A DNA stretch of 64,000 bases, taken from NCBI GenBank assembly GCA_963831105.1, contig CAWHOS010000010.1:1-64000 (forward strand). The letters are read 5' to 3'. The notes under the pieces were generated by a model that did no database searches, had not been told where the DNA came from, and saw only the letters and a program-made list of their open reading frames with translations. Of this stretch, positions 16,879 through 26,934 are shown one piece after another. Within the stretch, counting starts at the first letter, position 1; each line of letters opens with the position of its first letter. The position numbers and the translations under genes are program-made. Origin of the DNA: DATFQI01 sp963831105 (GTDB taxonomy: Bacteria > Actinomycetota > Thermoleophilia > Solirubrobacterales > Solirubrobacteraceae).

Positions 16879-19800
16879 ATGCCCCTCCGCTCCTTCCTCG
16901 GACATCTCGAGCACGATCCGACCGCCTCGCGGCTCGCCGACGAGGGCGGCTCGGCGTTCGTCTCGCAGTCGCTGCGGCCGTTCCTGCTGGCGGCGCTCGC
17001 CGACCGCGACGTGCGCCGCCCGACGGTCGTCGTCGCCGGCGACGACCGCTCCGCGCGCGACCTCGCGGCCGACCTGCGCGCGTGGCTGCGCCCGCGGCCC
17101 GTGCGCTTCTACCCGAGCCGCGGCGTCGCCTACGAGTCGCACCTGACGCCGCCGCCGCACCTCGTCGGCCTGCGTGTCGCGGCGCTGGACGCGCTGCTCG
17201 ACACGCCCGAGGGCTCCGAGCAGCCCGTCGTGGTCGTGTCAGCCGTGGCGCTGAGCGAGAAGGTGCCCGACCCGAAGCTGCGCCCGCACGGCTTCGCGCT
17301 GCGCGTCGGCGAGCTGCTGGACCTCGACGAGGCGGCCGCCGACCTCGTGGCGGCGGGCTACGAGCGGGTCGACCAGGTCGAGGACCGCGGCCAGTTCGCG
17401 GTCCGCGGCGGGCTGCTCGACGTCTACCCCGCGACGGAGGAGCGCGCCGTCCGCGTCGACCTCTTCGACGACGAGATCGAGTCGCTGCGCTGGTTCTCGA
17501 CCTTCACCCAGCGCTCGCTCGGCGACGCCGACGTGGTCGAGATCGCGCCCGCCGCCGAGCTCGCGCCCGAGCATCGCGAGCTGGCGGAGATCGCCGCGCT
17601 CGAGAACCCCGACGAGCGCCCGGACATCGCCGAGCTGCTGCCCGTGGGGGAGTTCCGCGAGCTGCTGGACCTCGTGCCCGACCGCGCCCAGGTGATCGTC
17701 GCCGCCGACGAGGACGTCGAGCCGGCGCTGCGCGACCACTGGGAGGACGTCTGCGTCGCCTTCCACGACACCGACGCCCACCACCTCTACGTCAAGCCGG
17801 ACGGCATCCTCGCCGCGCTGGAGCGCGACGCGAGCGTGCGGCTGTCCTCGATCAGCGGGTCGCAGCCGGTCGAGATCCGCGCGCAGGCGGCGGAGTTCGC
17901 CTCCCGCTCGCTGCGCGAGGCCGAGCCGGAGCTGGAGAAGCTCGTGCGCTCGGGCTACACGACCGTCGTCGCATGGCCGCAGCGGGGCGCCGCCGAGCGC
18001 GCCGCCTACAACCTCGGGCGCGCCAAGGCCTCCTTCGAGGACGGCGACGAGCTGGTGTTCGTCGAGTCCACGCTGCGCGACGGCTTCATCGCGCCACAGC
18101 TCAAGCTCGCCGTCGTCCCGGAGCACCGGCTGATCCACCGCCGCAAGCGGGCGGGCACCGGCGAGAGCGCCCGCCGCGGCCGCGGGCTGCTGCGCTCCTT
18201 CACCGACCTGCGCACGGGCGACATCGTCGTCCACGAGGACCACGGCATCGCGCGCTTCGCCGGCTTCGACACGAAAACCGTGGCGGGTGTCACGCGCGAC
18301 TACCTCAACCTCGAGTACGCGGGCACGGACAAGGTCTTCCTGCCGGTCGACCAGCTCGCGAAGATCTCGCGCTACGTCGGCGCCGACGGCGCCCACCCGC
18401 CGCTGAGCAAGCTCGGCGGCACGCGCTGGGACAAGATCAAGGCGCGCGCCCGCCGCGCCGCGCAGGAGCTCGCGGGCGAGCTGCTCAACCTCTACGCGGA
18501 GCGCAAGCGCCGCCGCGGCCACGCCTTCGAGCCCGACTCGGACTGGCTGCGCGAGTTCGAGGAGCACTTCCCCTACCGCGAGACACCGGATCAGCGCGAC
18601 GCGATCGAGGCGGTCAAGGAGGACATGGAGTCCGAGCGCCCGATGGACCGGCTGATCTGCGGCGACGTCGGCTACGGCAAGACGGAGGTGGCGCTGCGCG
18701 CCGCGTTCAAGGCCGCGAACGCCGGCAAGCAGGTGCTGATGCTCGTGCCGACGACGATCCTCGCCCAGCAGCACTACGGCACCTTCACCGAGCGGCTGCG
18801 CGACTACCCGTTCACGATCGAGCACGTCTCGCGCTTCCGCCCCGCGGCCGAGCAGCGCGAGGCCGTCAAGCGCTTCTCGGAGGGCAAGGCCGACATCCTG
18901 ATCGGCACCCACCGGCTGCTCTCGCGCGACGTGCGCGCGAAGGACCTCGGCCTGCTGATCGTCGACGAGGAGCAGCGCTTCGGCGTCAAGCAGAAGGAGC
19001 TGCTGCGCCAGATGCGGCTCAAGGTCGACGTCATCTCGATGAGCGCCACGCCGATCCCGCGCACCCTGCAGATGTCGCTCGCCGGGCTGCGCGACATCAG
19101 CGTCATCGAGACGCCGCCTGAGGGCCGCCGGCCCGTCAAGACCTATGTCGGCGAGTACGACGAGCAGCTCGTCAAGCAGGCCTTGGAGCGCGAGAAGGCG
19201 CGCAGCGGCCAGGCCTTCTTCCTGCACAACCGCGTGGAGGACATCGAGGAGACCGCGGTCCGGCTGCGCGCGCTGTGCCCGGAGATGTCCTTCACGGTCG
19301 CCCACGGGCAGATGGACGAGAAGCTGCTCGAGGACCGCATGCTCTCCTTCCTGCGCGGCGACGCCGACGTGCTCGTCTCGACCTCGATCATCGAGTCGGG
19401 CATCGACATCCCGCAGGCCAACACGCTGATCGTCGAGCGCTCGGACACCTTCGGCCTGTCGCAGCTCTACCAGATCCGCGGCCGCGTGGGCCGCTCGCGC
19501 GAGCGCGCCTACGCGTACCTGCTCTATCCCAGCGCGGGCGCGCTCACGCCCGAGGCGGCCGACCGGCTGAGCGCGCTCAGCGACTACACGGAGCTCGGCT
19601 CGGGCTTCAAGGTCGCGATGCGCGACCTCGAGCTGCGCGGGGCGGGCAGCCTGCTCGGCGACGAGCAGTCGGGGCACGTCGCGGCGCTCGGCTTCGAGCT
19701 CTACATGCAGATGCTCGACGAGGCGGTGCAGGCGATGGCCACCGACGACGGCGCCGAGTACCCCGAGCCCGTTCGCCTGGACGTCAACGTCGACGCCTAC

Positions 19801-20208
19801 GTGCCGGCCGACTACATCCCCTACGAGCAGGCCAAGGTCGACGTGCACCGCCGGATCGCGGGCGCGCGCGAGGTCGCCGAGCTGCAGGAGCTGCGGCGCG
19901 AGCTCGACGACCGCTTCGGCGAGATCCCGGAGCCGCTGGAGAACCTGATCACGCTCCAGCAGGCCCGCATCAAGCTCGGCGAGGCGGGCGCCCGCGCGGT
20001 CACGTTCCGCCAGGGGCGGCTCGCGGTGACCCCGGTCGAGCTGGACTCCGTCCGCGCCCGCAGGCTGCGCGAGGAGATCCCGAACGCGCTCTACGAGTCG
20101 GGCAAGTCGCAGTTCTCGATGCGGGTCCCCGACGACCCCGCCCAGCGCTTCCCGGCGGTCGTGCGGGCGGCCGACGCGCTGCTCGCCGTCCAGCGCGACG
20201 CCGCCTGA
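16879..20208 (+). CDS. mfd: transcription-repair coupling factor
   Basis: A DNA translocase that removes stalled RNA polymerase and recruits UvrA. The 1109 residues follow the family order: UvrB-like N-terminal part (SVRLSSISG region), CarD-like RNA polymerase interaction domain (GDIVVHEDHGIARFAGF, about 450-510), then RecG-like helicase with CGDVGYGKTEVALRAAF (Walker A), DEEQRFGVKQKE (Walker B), SATPIPRTLQMSL and QIRGRVGRSRERAYAYLL. The C-terminal TRCF domain completes the protein. Start ATG 16879. Intact and normal in length. Confidence 0.95.
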   Translation: MPLRSFLGHLEHDPTASRLADEGGSAFVSQSLRPFLLAALADRDVRRPTVVVAGDDRSARDLAADLRAWLRPRPVRFYPSRGVAYESHLTPPPHLVGLRVAALDALLDTPEGSEQPVVVVSAVALSEKVPDPKLRPHGFALRVGELLDLDEAAADLVAAGYERVDQVEDRGQFAVRGGLLDVYPATEERAVRVDLFDDEIESLRWFSTFTQRSLGDADVVEIAPAAELAPEHRELAEIAALENPDERPDIAELLPVGEFRELLDLVPDRAQVIVAADEDVEPALRDHWEDVCVAFHDTDAHHLYVKPDGILAALERDASVRLSSISGSQPVEIRAQAAEFASRSLREAEPELEKLVRSGYTTVVAWPQRGAAERAAYNLGRAKASFEDGDELVFVESTLRDGFIAPQLKLAVVPEHRLIHRRKRAGTGESARRGRGLLRSFTDLRTGDIVVHEDHGIARFAGFDTKTVAGVTRDYLNLEYAGTDKVFLPVDQLAKISRYVGADGAHPPLSKLGGTRWDKIKARARRAAQELAGELLNLYAERKRRRGHAFEPDSDWLREFEEHFPYRETPDQRDAIEAVKEDMESERPMDRLICGDVGYGKTEVALRAAFKAANAGKQVLMLVPTTILAQQHYGTFTERLRDYPFTIEHVSRFRPAAEQREAVKRFSEGKADILIGTHRLLSRDVRAKDLGLLIVDEEQRFGVKQKELLRQMRLKVDVISMSATPIPRTLQMSLAGLRDISVIETPPEGRRPVKTYVGEYDEQLVKQALEREKARSGQAFFLHNRVEDIEETAVRLRALCPEMSFTVAHGQMDEKLLEDRMLSFLRGDADVLVSTSIIESGIDIPQANTLIVERSDTFGLSQLYQIRGRVGRSRERAYAYLLYPSAGALTPEAADRLSALSDYTELGSGFKVAMRDLELRGAGSLLGDEQSGHVAALGFELYMQMLDEAVQAMATDDGAEYPEPVRLDVNVDAYVPADYIPYEQAKVDVHRRIAGAREVAELQELRRELDDRFGEIPEPLENLITLQQARIKLGEAGARAVTFRQGRLAVTPVELDSVRARRLREEIPNALYESGKSQFSMRVPDDPAQRFPAVVRAADALLAVQRDAA

Positions 20209-20364
20209 CGCCGTCTAAGACCTTCGTTAAGGCTGGATGGAGGCCGGAGGAGTGCCGCTACCATGCCCAGGACTCGGGGACGCGCGACCTCTCTCGCGTG
20301 CCGTGCGCGCCACTGCGCCGGCCCATCGCTCCCCTGAACCGTCCAACGACTTTTAGGCTTCCTC

Positions 20365-21519
20365 ATGATCAAGGCAGTCCGTCTCACACTGGCCCTGGCC
20401 GCCCTCGCGGCGCCGGTCGCGCTCGTCGCGGGGTGCGGCGGCGTGCCGGGCAACGCCGTCGCGGAGGTTGACGGCCAGGCCATCGAGAAGTCCCAGTACG
20501 ACCACTGGATCAACGTCGCCGCCCGCTCGAGCGGGCAAGGTGCGAACGCCGCGGTGCCCAAGCCGCCGGAGTACACCAAGTGCGTCGAGACCAAGCGCAA
20601 GACGACGCCGAAGCCGGCCAAGGGCCAGCCGAAGGTCACCGACGAGCAGCTCAAGAGCCAGTGCAAGCAGGAGTACGAGCAGCTCCGCGACCAGGTGCTG
20701 CAGCTGCTGATCTCGTTCCAGTGGCTCGAGGGCGAGGCCGAGGAGCAGGGGATCAAGGTCTCCGACGACGAGGTCAAGAAGTCCTTCGACCAGCAGCGCA
20801 AGCAGAGCTTCCCGAAGGACGCCGACTACCAGAAGTTCCTCAAGGACTCCGGCCAGTCCGAGGAGGACATCATGCTCCAGGTCAAGGCCGACCTGCTCGC
20901 GAGCAAGATCCGCGACAAGGTCGTCAAGGGCAAGGACAAGGTCTCCGACGCCCAGATCGAGGACTTCTACAACAAGAACAAGGCCCGCTTCGCGCAGCCC
21001 GAGCGGCGTGACCTGCTGGTCGTCCTGACCAAGGGCGAGGCCAAGGCCAAGGCGGCCCAGAAGGCGCTCAAGAGCGGCCAGAGCTGGAAGGCCGTCGCGA
21101 AGAAGTACTCGATCGACGAGGCCTCCAAGGCCCAGGGCGGCAAGCTGCCCGCGCAGGCCAAGGGCACGCTGGAGAAGCAGCTCGACGAGGCCGTCTTCAA
21201 GGCCGAGAAGGGCAAGCTGAGCGGCCCGGTCAAGACCCAGTTCGGCCACTACCTGTTCGAGGTCACCAAGGTCACGAAGGCCTCGCAGCAGACGCTCGAG
21301 CAGGCCAAGGAGACGATCCGGCAGACGCTGCAGTCGCAGAACCAGCAGAAGGCGCTGGAGAAGTTCTCCAAGGACTACTCCAAGCGCTGGAAGGAGAAGA
21401 CCGACTGCCGCGAGGGCTTCGTGATCCAGCAGTGCAAGCAGGGTCCGAAGGCCACGCCGACACCGAGCGCCCAGGCCCCGGGGCAGGCGCCGCAGCAGGC
21501 GCCGCCGTCGGGCAACTAG
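20365..21519 (+). CDS. lipoprotein parvulin-type peptidyl-prolyl isomerase (PrsA/SurA-like)
   Basis: 384 residues from ATG 20365. A lipoprotein signal with lipobox LVAGC (Cys about residue 23) is followed by the SurA_N-like EVDGQAIEKSQYDHW. Next is a lysine/glutamine-rich helical arm, then the parvulin domain (RRDLLVVLTKGEAKAKAAQ, KYSIDEASKAQGGKL, VFKAEKGKLSGPVKTQFGHYL, about 215-315). It folds or stabilises exported proteins on the outer face of the membrane, possibly including the nearby subtilases (inference). The tail is Pro/Gln-rich. Confidence 0.87.
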   Translation: MIKAVRLTLALAALAAPVALVAGCGGVPGNAVAEVDGQAIEKSQYDHWINVAARSSGQGANAAVPKPPEYTKCVETKRKTTPKPAKGQPKVTDEQLKSQCKQEYEQLRDQVLQLLISFQWLEGEAEEQGIKVSDDEVKKSFDQQRKQSFPKDADYQKFLKDSGQSEEDIMLQVKADLLASKIRDKVVKGKDKVSDAQIEDFYNKNKARFAQPERRDLLVVLTKGEAKAKAAQKALKSGQSWKAVAKKYSIDEASKAQGGKLPAQAKGTLEKQLDEAVFKAEKGKLSGPVKTQFGHYLFEVTKVTKASQQTLEQAKETIRQTLQSQNQQKALEKFSKDYSKRWKEKTDCREGFVIQQCKQGPKATPTPSAQAPGQAPQQAPPSGN

Positions 21520-21531
21520 CCCGCGGACTGG

Positions 21532-22308
21532 GTGACCGAGCCGCCCGAGGAGATCGTCGAGGCGCTGCGGCGCCTCGACGCCCTCACGCGGCGCCTGCGG
21601 GCCGAGTGCCCGTGGGACCGCGAGCAGGACGAGCGCTCGATCGTCCCGCACACCGTCGAGGAGGCCTACGAGCTGGCCTCCGCGGCTCACTCCGGCGACG
21701 ACGCCAAGCTGCTCGACGAGCTCGGCGACGTCCTCTTCCAGGTGCACTTCCTGTCGCTGCTGCTCGAGGAGCGCGGCGCGGGCACGCTCGGCGACGTCGC
21801 CGCGCACGTGCACGCCAAGCTCGTGCGCCGGCACCCGCACATCTTCGGCGACGTCGAAGCCGAGACCGCAGGCACCGTGCTGCGCAACTGGGACGCCATC
21901 AAGCAGACCGAGGAGGGCCGCGAGCCCGGCATCTTCGGCGAGGTCCCCGAGAACCTGCCCGGGCCGCTGTACGCGCGCAAGGTCCAGCGCCGCGCGGCCT
22001 CCACGGGCTTCGACTTCGAGCACGTCCCCTACGAGGCCGTCGAGGGCGAGCTGGAGGAGCTGCGCGCCGCCGGCACGCGCGAGGAGGCCTTCCACGAGGT
22101 CGGCGACGTGCTGTTCGCCGCCGTCAACATCGCGCGCAAGCTCAAGGTCGACCCGGAGCTCGCGCTGCGGGCCGCTGCCGACCGCTTCCGCGGGCGCGTG
22201 GAGGGCGCGGAGGGCCTCGCCGCATCCGAGGGCGCCGACTGGAACGATCTCGGGCCTGACGACCAGATCGCCTACTACGCACGCGCCCGCCTGAACGAGG
22301 AGTCCTGA
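21532..22308 (+). CDS. mazG: nucleoside triphosphate pyrophosphohydrolase MazG
   Basis: 258 residues from GTG 21532. Two MazG repeats. The first has CPWDREQDERSIVPHTVEEAYE and the EExxE-ExxD metal site DELGDVLFQVHFLSLL. The second has EAFHEVGDVLFAAVNIARKL. The spacer motifs RRHPHIFGD and NWDAIK are diagnostic. It hydrolyses aberrant and canonical NTPs. It sits two bases before eno, an arrangement shared with many actinobacteria. Confidence 0.93.
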   Translation: MTEPPEEIVEALRRLDALTRRLRAECPWDREQDERSIVPHTVEEAYELASAAHSGDDAKLLDELGDVLFQVHFLSLLLEERGAGTLGDVAAHVHAKLVRRHPHIFGDVEAETAGTVLRNWDAIKQTEEGREPGIFGEVPENLPGPLYARKVQRRAASTGFDFEHVPYEAVEGELEELRAAGTREEAFHEVGDVLFAAVNIARKLKVDPELALRAAADRFRGRVEGAEGLAASEGADWNDLGPDDQIAYYARARLNEES

Positions 22309-22310
22309 CC

Positions 22311-23580
<1,270 letters not shown>

Positions 23581-23585
<5 letters not shown>

Positions 23586-23603
23586 GGGGCCTGTCCCCTT
23601 AGG
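23581..23603. terminator. bidirectional terminator shared by eno and ECF41 sigma gene
   Basis: CCTAAGGGG (23581-23589) pairs perfectly with CCCCTTAGG (23595-23603) across a five-base loop. The left arm contains the eno stop TAA and the right arm the complementary TAA stop of the convergent sigma gene. The symmetry suits termination from both sides. Confidence 0.75.
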
Positions 23604-24447
23604 AGAGGTGGCGGAGCTTGTCCGGGTTCACCACGGAGCGCACCGCGGTGATCTCGTCGCCGCGGACCTCGATGACCATCGTGCCGATGACCGCGCCGTC
23701 CTCGCGGATCACCGCGCCGGGCTCCCCGTTGAGCTCGGTGAACTCGTACGTGTAGGCGCGGCGCTCGCCGAGCCGCGCCAGGCCGAGCATGAAGCGCGCG
23801 ACCTTCGCGCCGCCCCGCAGCGGCGTGGCGCGCGCGGCCGCCTTGCCGCCGCCGTCGCCGATCGCCTCGGCGTCCTCGGCGAGCAGCGTCACGAGGCCGT
23901 CGAGGTCTCCCTCGCGGATGGCCTCGAAGAAGCGCCCGGCGAGCCGCTCGCGCTGCTCGCGCGAGGCCTCGAAGCGGGCCCGGCGGGCCTCGACGTGCCG
24001 GCGGGCCCGCAACGCGAGCTGGCGGCAGTTCTCGCGCGACTTGCCGACGATCTCCGCGATCTCGTCGTAGCCGTAGTCGAACACGTCGTGCAGCAGGAAC
24101 ACCGCGCGCTCGACCGGCGTCAGGCTCTCGAGCGTGATCAGCAGCGCCATCGTGACCGACTCGTCGTCGGGTCGTGAGTCGGTGACGATCGGCTCGGGCA
24201 GCCACTGGCCCACATAGGTCTCCCGGCGCGCGCGGGCCGAGCGCAGCTCGTCGATCGACAGCCGCGTCACGACCGTGGCCACGAACGCCTTCGGGTGCTC
24301 CACGGCCTGCGCGCGGTGCAGCCGCAGCAGCCCCTCCTGCACCACGTCCTCGGCCTCCGCGACGCTCCCGAGCATCCGGTAGGCGATCGAGAACGCGAGC
24401 GGTCGCAGCGTCTCGTAGGTCTCGGTTGTCACGGACGGCTCGGCCAT
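23599..24447 (-). CDS. ECF41-group RNA polymerase sigma factor with SnoaL-like C-terminal domain
   Basis: 282 residues from ATG 24447. Sigma region 2 (AEDVVQEGLLRLHRA, about 30-50) and region 4 (LTPVERAVFLLHDVFDYGYDEIAEIVGKS, about 110-145) are followed by a SnoaL-like extension instead of a separate anti-sigma. The three hallmarks of ECF41 are present: WLPEP in the linker, DGGGK in the extension and NPDKL near the C-terminus. In this family the extension controls sigma activity. The neighbour is a divergent NAD-dependent epimerase, the usual ECF41 partner, with a matching promoter between them. Confidence 0.92.
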   Translation of the reverse strand: MAEPSVTTETYETLRPLAFSIAYRMLGSVAEAEDVVQEGLLRLHRAQAVEHPKAFVATVVTRLSIDELRSARARRETYVGQWLPEPIVTDSRPDDESVTMALLITLESLTPVERAVFLLHDVFDYGYDEIAEIVGKSRENCRQLALRARRHVEARRARFEASREQRERLAGRFFEAIREGDLDGLVTLLAEDAEAIGDGGGKAAARATPLRGGAKVARFMLGLARLGERRAYTYEFTELNGEPGAVIREDGAVIGTMVIEVRGDEITAVRSVVNPDKLRHLS

Positions 24448-24453
24448 CTCGTC
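24427..24453 (+). promoter_or_regulatory. ECF41-type promoter for the epimerase gene
   Basis: TGTCACG (24427-24433), a 16-base spacer and CGTC (24450-24453) match the published ECF41 target motif (TGTCAC-type -35, N16, CGTC -10) exactly in spacing. A transcript would start near 24460, giving a leader of about 30 bases before ATG 24489 with AAGGAGA as ribosome site. The motif overlaps the first codons of the divergent sigma gene. Confidence 0.85.
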
Positions 24454-24488
24454 TCAAGGGTTGCAGTCGAACCCCAAGGAGACACATC

Positions 24489-25418
24489 ATGCGGATCTTC
24501 ATCGCAGGCGCAAGCGGCGCGGTCGGCCAGCCGCTCGTACGGCAGCTCGTCGAGGCCGGCCACCAGGTCACGGGGATGACGCGCACGCCGGCCAAGGCCG
24601 AGCGGCTGCGCGAGCTCGGCGCCGAGCCCGTCGTCGCGGACGCGCTCGACCGCGAGGCGGTCATGGCCGCGGTGCTCGAGGCGCGACCCGACGTCGTCGT
24701 CCACCAGCTGACCGCGATCGCGGCGATGGGGCGCAAGCTCGACGCCTCCTTCGTGACGACCAACCGGCTGCGCACGGAGGGAACCGACAACCTGATCGCC
24801 GCGGCGCGCGCGGCGGGCGCCCGGCGCTTCGTGGGCCAGAGCTTCGCGCCCTGGAGCTACAAGCGCGAGGGCGGGCCGGCGAAGGCCGAGGACGCCCCGC
24901 TCGAGAACGACCCGCCGAAGCACGTGCACGAGACGGTGCGCGCGATCCGCCACCTCGAGGCGGCGGTGACCGGCGCGAAGGACCTCGAGGGGATCGTGCT
25001 CCGCTACGGCGGGTTCTACGGGCCCGGGACCGGGCTCGCCCGCGGCGGCGAGATGCTCGAGGCGGTCGTCAAGGGCCGCTTCCCCGTGGTCGGCGACGGC
25101 GGCGGCGTGTGGTCCCTCGTCCACATCGAGGACGCCGCCGCGGCGACCGTGGCCGCGATCGAGCGCGGCCGCCCGGGCATCTACAACATCGCCGACGACG
25201 AGCCCGCGCCGGTGCGCGAGTGGCTGCCCGCGCTCGCCGAGGCCGTCGGCGGCCGCAAGCCGCGGCACATGCCGGGCTTCCTCGGCCGGCTGCTGCTGGG
25301 GCCGGCGTTCTACACGATGATGACCGACCTCCGCGGCGCCAAGAACGCGAAGGCCAAGCGCGAGCTGGGCTGGAAGCCCGTCTACCCGAGCTGGCGGCAG
25401 GGCTTCGCCGCGCTGTAG
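24489..25418 (+). CDS. NAD-dependent epimerase/dehydratase-type oxidoreductase, predicted ECF41 target
   Basis: 309 residues from ATG 24489. Extended short-chain dehydrogenase fold: nucleotide-binding GASGAVGQPLVRQLV at the N-terminus, then VVHQLTAIAAMG, LRYGGFYGPGTG and YNIADDEPAPVREWL. The usual YxxxK is not clear (SYKREGG follows SFAPW), so catalytic type is uncertain. This is one of the COE classes (carboxymuconolactone decarboxylase, oxidoreductase, epimerase) that ECF41 sigma factors characteristically drive. Its physiological substrate is unknown. Confidence 0.85.
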   Translation: MRIFIAGASGAVGQPLVRQLVEAGHQVTGMTRTPAKAERLRELGAEPVVADALDREAVMAAVLEARPDVVVHQLTAIAAMGRKLDASFVTTNRLRTEGTDNLIAAARAAGARRFVGQSFAPWSYKREGGPAKAEDAPLENDPPKHVHETVRAIRHLEAAVTGAKDLEGIVLRYGGFYGPGTGLARGGEMLEAVVKGRFPVVGDGGGVWSLVHIEDAAAATVAAIERGRPGIYNIADDEPAPVREWLPALAEAVGGRKPRHMPGFLGRLLLGPAFYTMMTDLRGAKNAKAKRELGWKPVYPSWRQGFAAL

Positions 25419-25547
25419 CCATGCGCGCCGCGCCCGCGACCGCCTCGCGCGGCGCGGCGCGGCCGGCGCGGCACGCGGCGGAGCGCGCGCGGCGGGCGAT
25501 GCGTTGCAGAGGAAGGGGCGCCGCCGCGTCGAACGAAGGGCGCAGGC

Positions 25548-25829
25548 ATGGCTGCCACGCGCATACGCTGGGACCGCTTGGGGCGCTGGGCGCTGATCGC
25601 CGTCTTCGCGTTCGTCCTCTACCTCTACATCGGTCCCGCCGTGTCCTGGGTCTCGACCTACCGCGAGGCGGGCGAGAAGCGCCAGGAGGTCGCGGCGCTG
25701 AAGGCGCGCAACACCGAGCTCAAGCAGCGCCGCGCCGAGCTGCGCGACAAGCGCGCGCTGGAGCGGGAGGCCCGCCGGCTGGGCATGGTCAAGGCCGGCG
25801 AGAAGGCCTACGTCGTGCGCCTGCCCTGA
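25548..25829 (+). CDS. ftsB: septum formation initiator, FtsB/DivIC family
   Basis: 93 residues from ATG 25548. Short cytoplasmic N-terminus, one transmembrane helix (ALIAVFAFVLYLYIGPAV, about 15-33), a coiled coil (EKRQEVAALKARNTELKQRRAELRDK split over about 42-68) and the conserved end LEREARRLGMVKAGEKAYVV. It belongs to the divisome FtsQLB complex. Its position downstream of eno is conserved in actinobacteria; here the ECF41 pair is inserted between them. The 129 bases before it hold no recognisable gene. Confidence 0.88.
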   Translation: MAATRIRWDRLGRWALIAVFAFVLYLYIGPAVSWVSTYREAGEKRQEVAALKARNTELKQRRAELRDKRALEREARRLGMVKAGEKAYVVRLP

Positions 25830-25847
25830 GCTTCTAGTCTCGGACGG

Positions 25848-26171
25848 GTGTCGTTCGAGACCTCCCTGGAGCAGTGGCGGGCGGGTGAGCGCAGGCTCGC
25901 CGAGGCGCCCGCGTACCAGCAGGACGCGCTGGAGCGCGTGACCCGCCGGATCACCGCCGAGCTGCGCCGGCGGCTGGGCGGGGCCTTCACCTCCGACGAG
26001 CTGTCCGACCTCTACGAGGAGCTGGGCACCGACTGGACGATGGACATCGCCGTGAGCGCCGCCCCGGAGCACCCGTACGCCTGGGACGCCCGCGTGGTCG
26101 CCGACGCGGCGTTCGCGCGCTACGTGCGAGGCGCGGTCGACTTCGCCGGCGGCCGGCGCCGCGTGCTCTAG
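25848..26171 (+). CDS. hypothetical protein, 107 residues
   Basis: GTG 25848 begins MSFETSLEQWRAGERRLAEAP. The protein is helical and soluble, with the pattern FTSDELSDLYEELGTDWTMDIA and a basic end GRRRVL. No family recognised, though it is placed like the small conserved genes after ftsB in related genomes. It ends seven bases before a convergent GNAT gene. Confidence 0.65.
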   Translation: MSFETSLEQWRAGERRLAEAPAYQQDALERVTRRITAELRRRLGGAFTSDELSDLYEELGTDWTMDIAVSAAPEHPYAWDARVVADAAFARYVRGAVDFAGGRRRVL

Positions 26172-26178
26172 GCAGCGG

Positions 26179-26934
26179 TCACGGGACGCGGGTGAACACG
26201 TGGCGCACCCACACGGTGCGGAAGCCGAGCCGCTCGTAGAGGCGCTTGGCGTCCCCTGTGTCGTCGGCCTCGATCAGCGCGTGGCGGGCGCCGGCAGCGT
26301 GTGCCTCCTGCAGCGCGCGGGCGACCAGCGCGCCGCCCAGCCCGCCGTTGCGGCGCTCGGGCAGGCAGAAGACGGTCTCGATCTCGGCGGTGTCGCCGTG
26401 GGTTGAGAAGCCGGCGAAGCCGGCCGGCGCGCCGTCCAGCCGCCCGACGGCGGCGCGCGTGCCGCGGCGCGCGGCGACCTGCTCCTCGATCAGCGCGAAG
26501 CCTTCCCCCTCGCCCCAGATCGACTCGCCCTGCCACGCCCCGCGCAGCTCGCGGGTGGCCTCGAAGCCCTCGATCGCCAGCTCGGCGCCATGTGTGCCGC
26601 CGGGCGCCGCGGCGGGCAGCTCGCGGTGCAGGAAGGCGAGCCGCTCGACGACCCAGCCGAGCCCGGCGAACCCCGGCGCCAGGCGCGCTCCGGCCGCCGT
26701 GTCCTCGGCCTCGATCCGGCGGTGGCCGAGGTCCTCGAGCGCCGGCTCGGCCGCCGCCACCAGCGCCTCGGCGTCGAGGCCGGGATCGGGGCCTTCGATG
26801 CGGGCGAGGTTGTACTCGTAGTAGCTGGGCACGTCGTCGGTCCGCACGACGGTCCCGTGCGCCCACGGCAGCAACCGGGTCGCCACCGCGGCGTGGTAGC
26901 CGCGCCGCCAGGCGATCGCGCGCTCCGCGCTCAC
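26179..26934 (-). CDS. GNAT-family N-acetyltransferase
   Basis: 251 residues from GTG 26934, whose GTGA overlaps the stop of the upstream GNAT gene. Two-lobed. The C-terminal GNAT half shows ETVFCLPERRNGGLGGALVARALQEA (motif A, acetyl-CoA pyrophosphate loop RNGGLG) and GDAKRLYERLGFRTVWVRHVF (motif B). The N-terminal half resembles a degenerate GNAT repeat. Substrate unknown. Confidence 0.8.
   Translation of the reverse strand: MSAERAIAWRRGYHAAVATRLLPWAHGTVVRTDDVPSYYEYNLARIEGPDPGLDAEALVAAAEPALEDLGHRRIEAEDTAAGARLAPGFAGLGWVVERLAFLHRELPAAAPGGTHGAELAIEGFEATRELRGAWQGESIWGEGEGFALIEEQVAARRGTRAAVGRLDGAPAGFAGFSTHGDTAEIETVFCLPERRNGGLGGALVARALQEAHAAGARHALIEADDTGDAKRLYERLGFRTVWVRHVFTRVP

Noticed and set aside
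17239..19848. Long open frame antisense to mfd (about 870 codons) and similar ones antisense to the glycoside hydrolase (6170-8002) and GGDEF-EAL gene (10904-13183)
   Set aside because: Very high GC at third positions leaves antisense frames open; translations are low-complexity V/L/R/D/G/H-rich with no domain, while the sense strand has complete conserved proteins.
20227..20239. 13-base match TTAAGGCTGGATG also at 41573-41585, considered as a second shared regulatory element
   Set aside because: Matches of 13 bases are expected by chance many times among all pairs in 64 kb; contexts differ in strand relation to genes.
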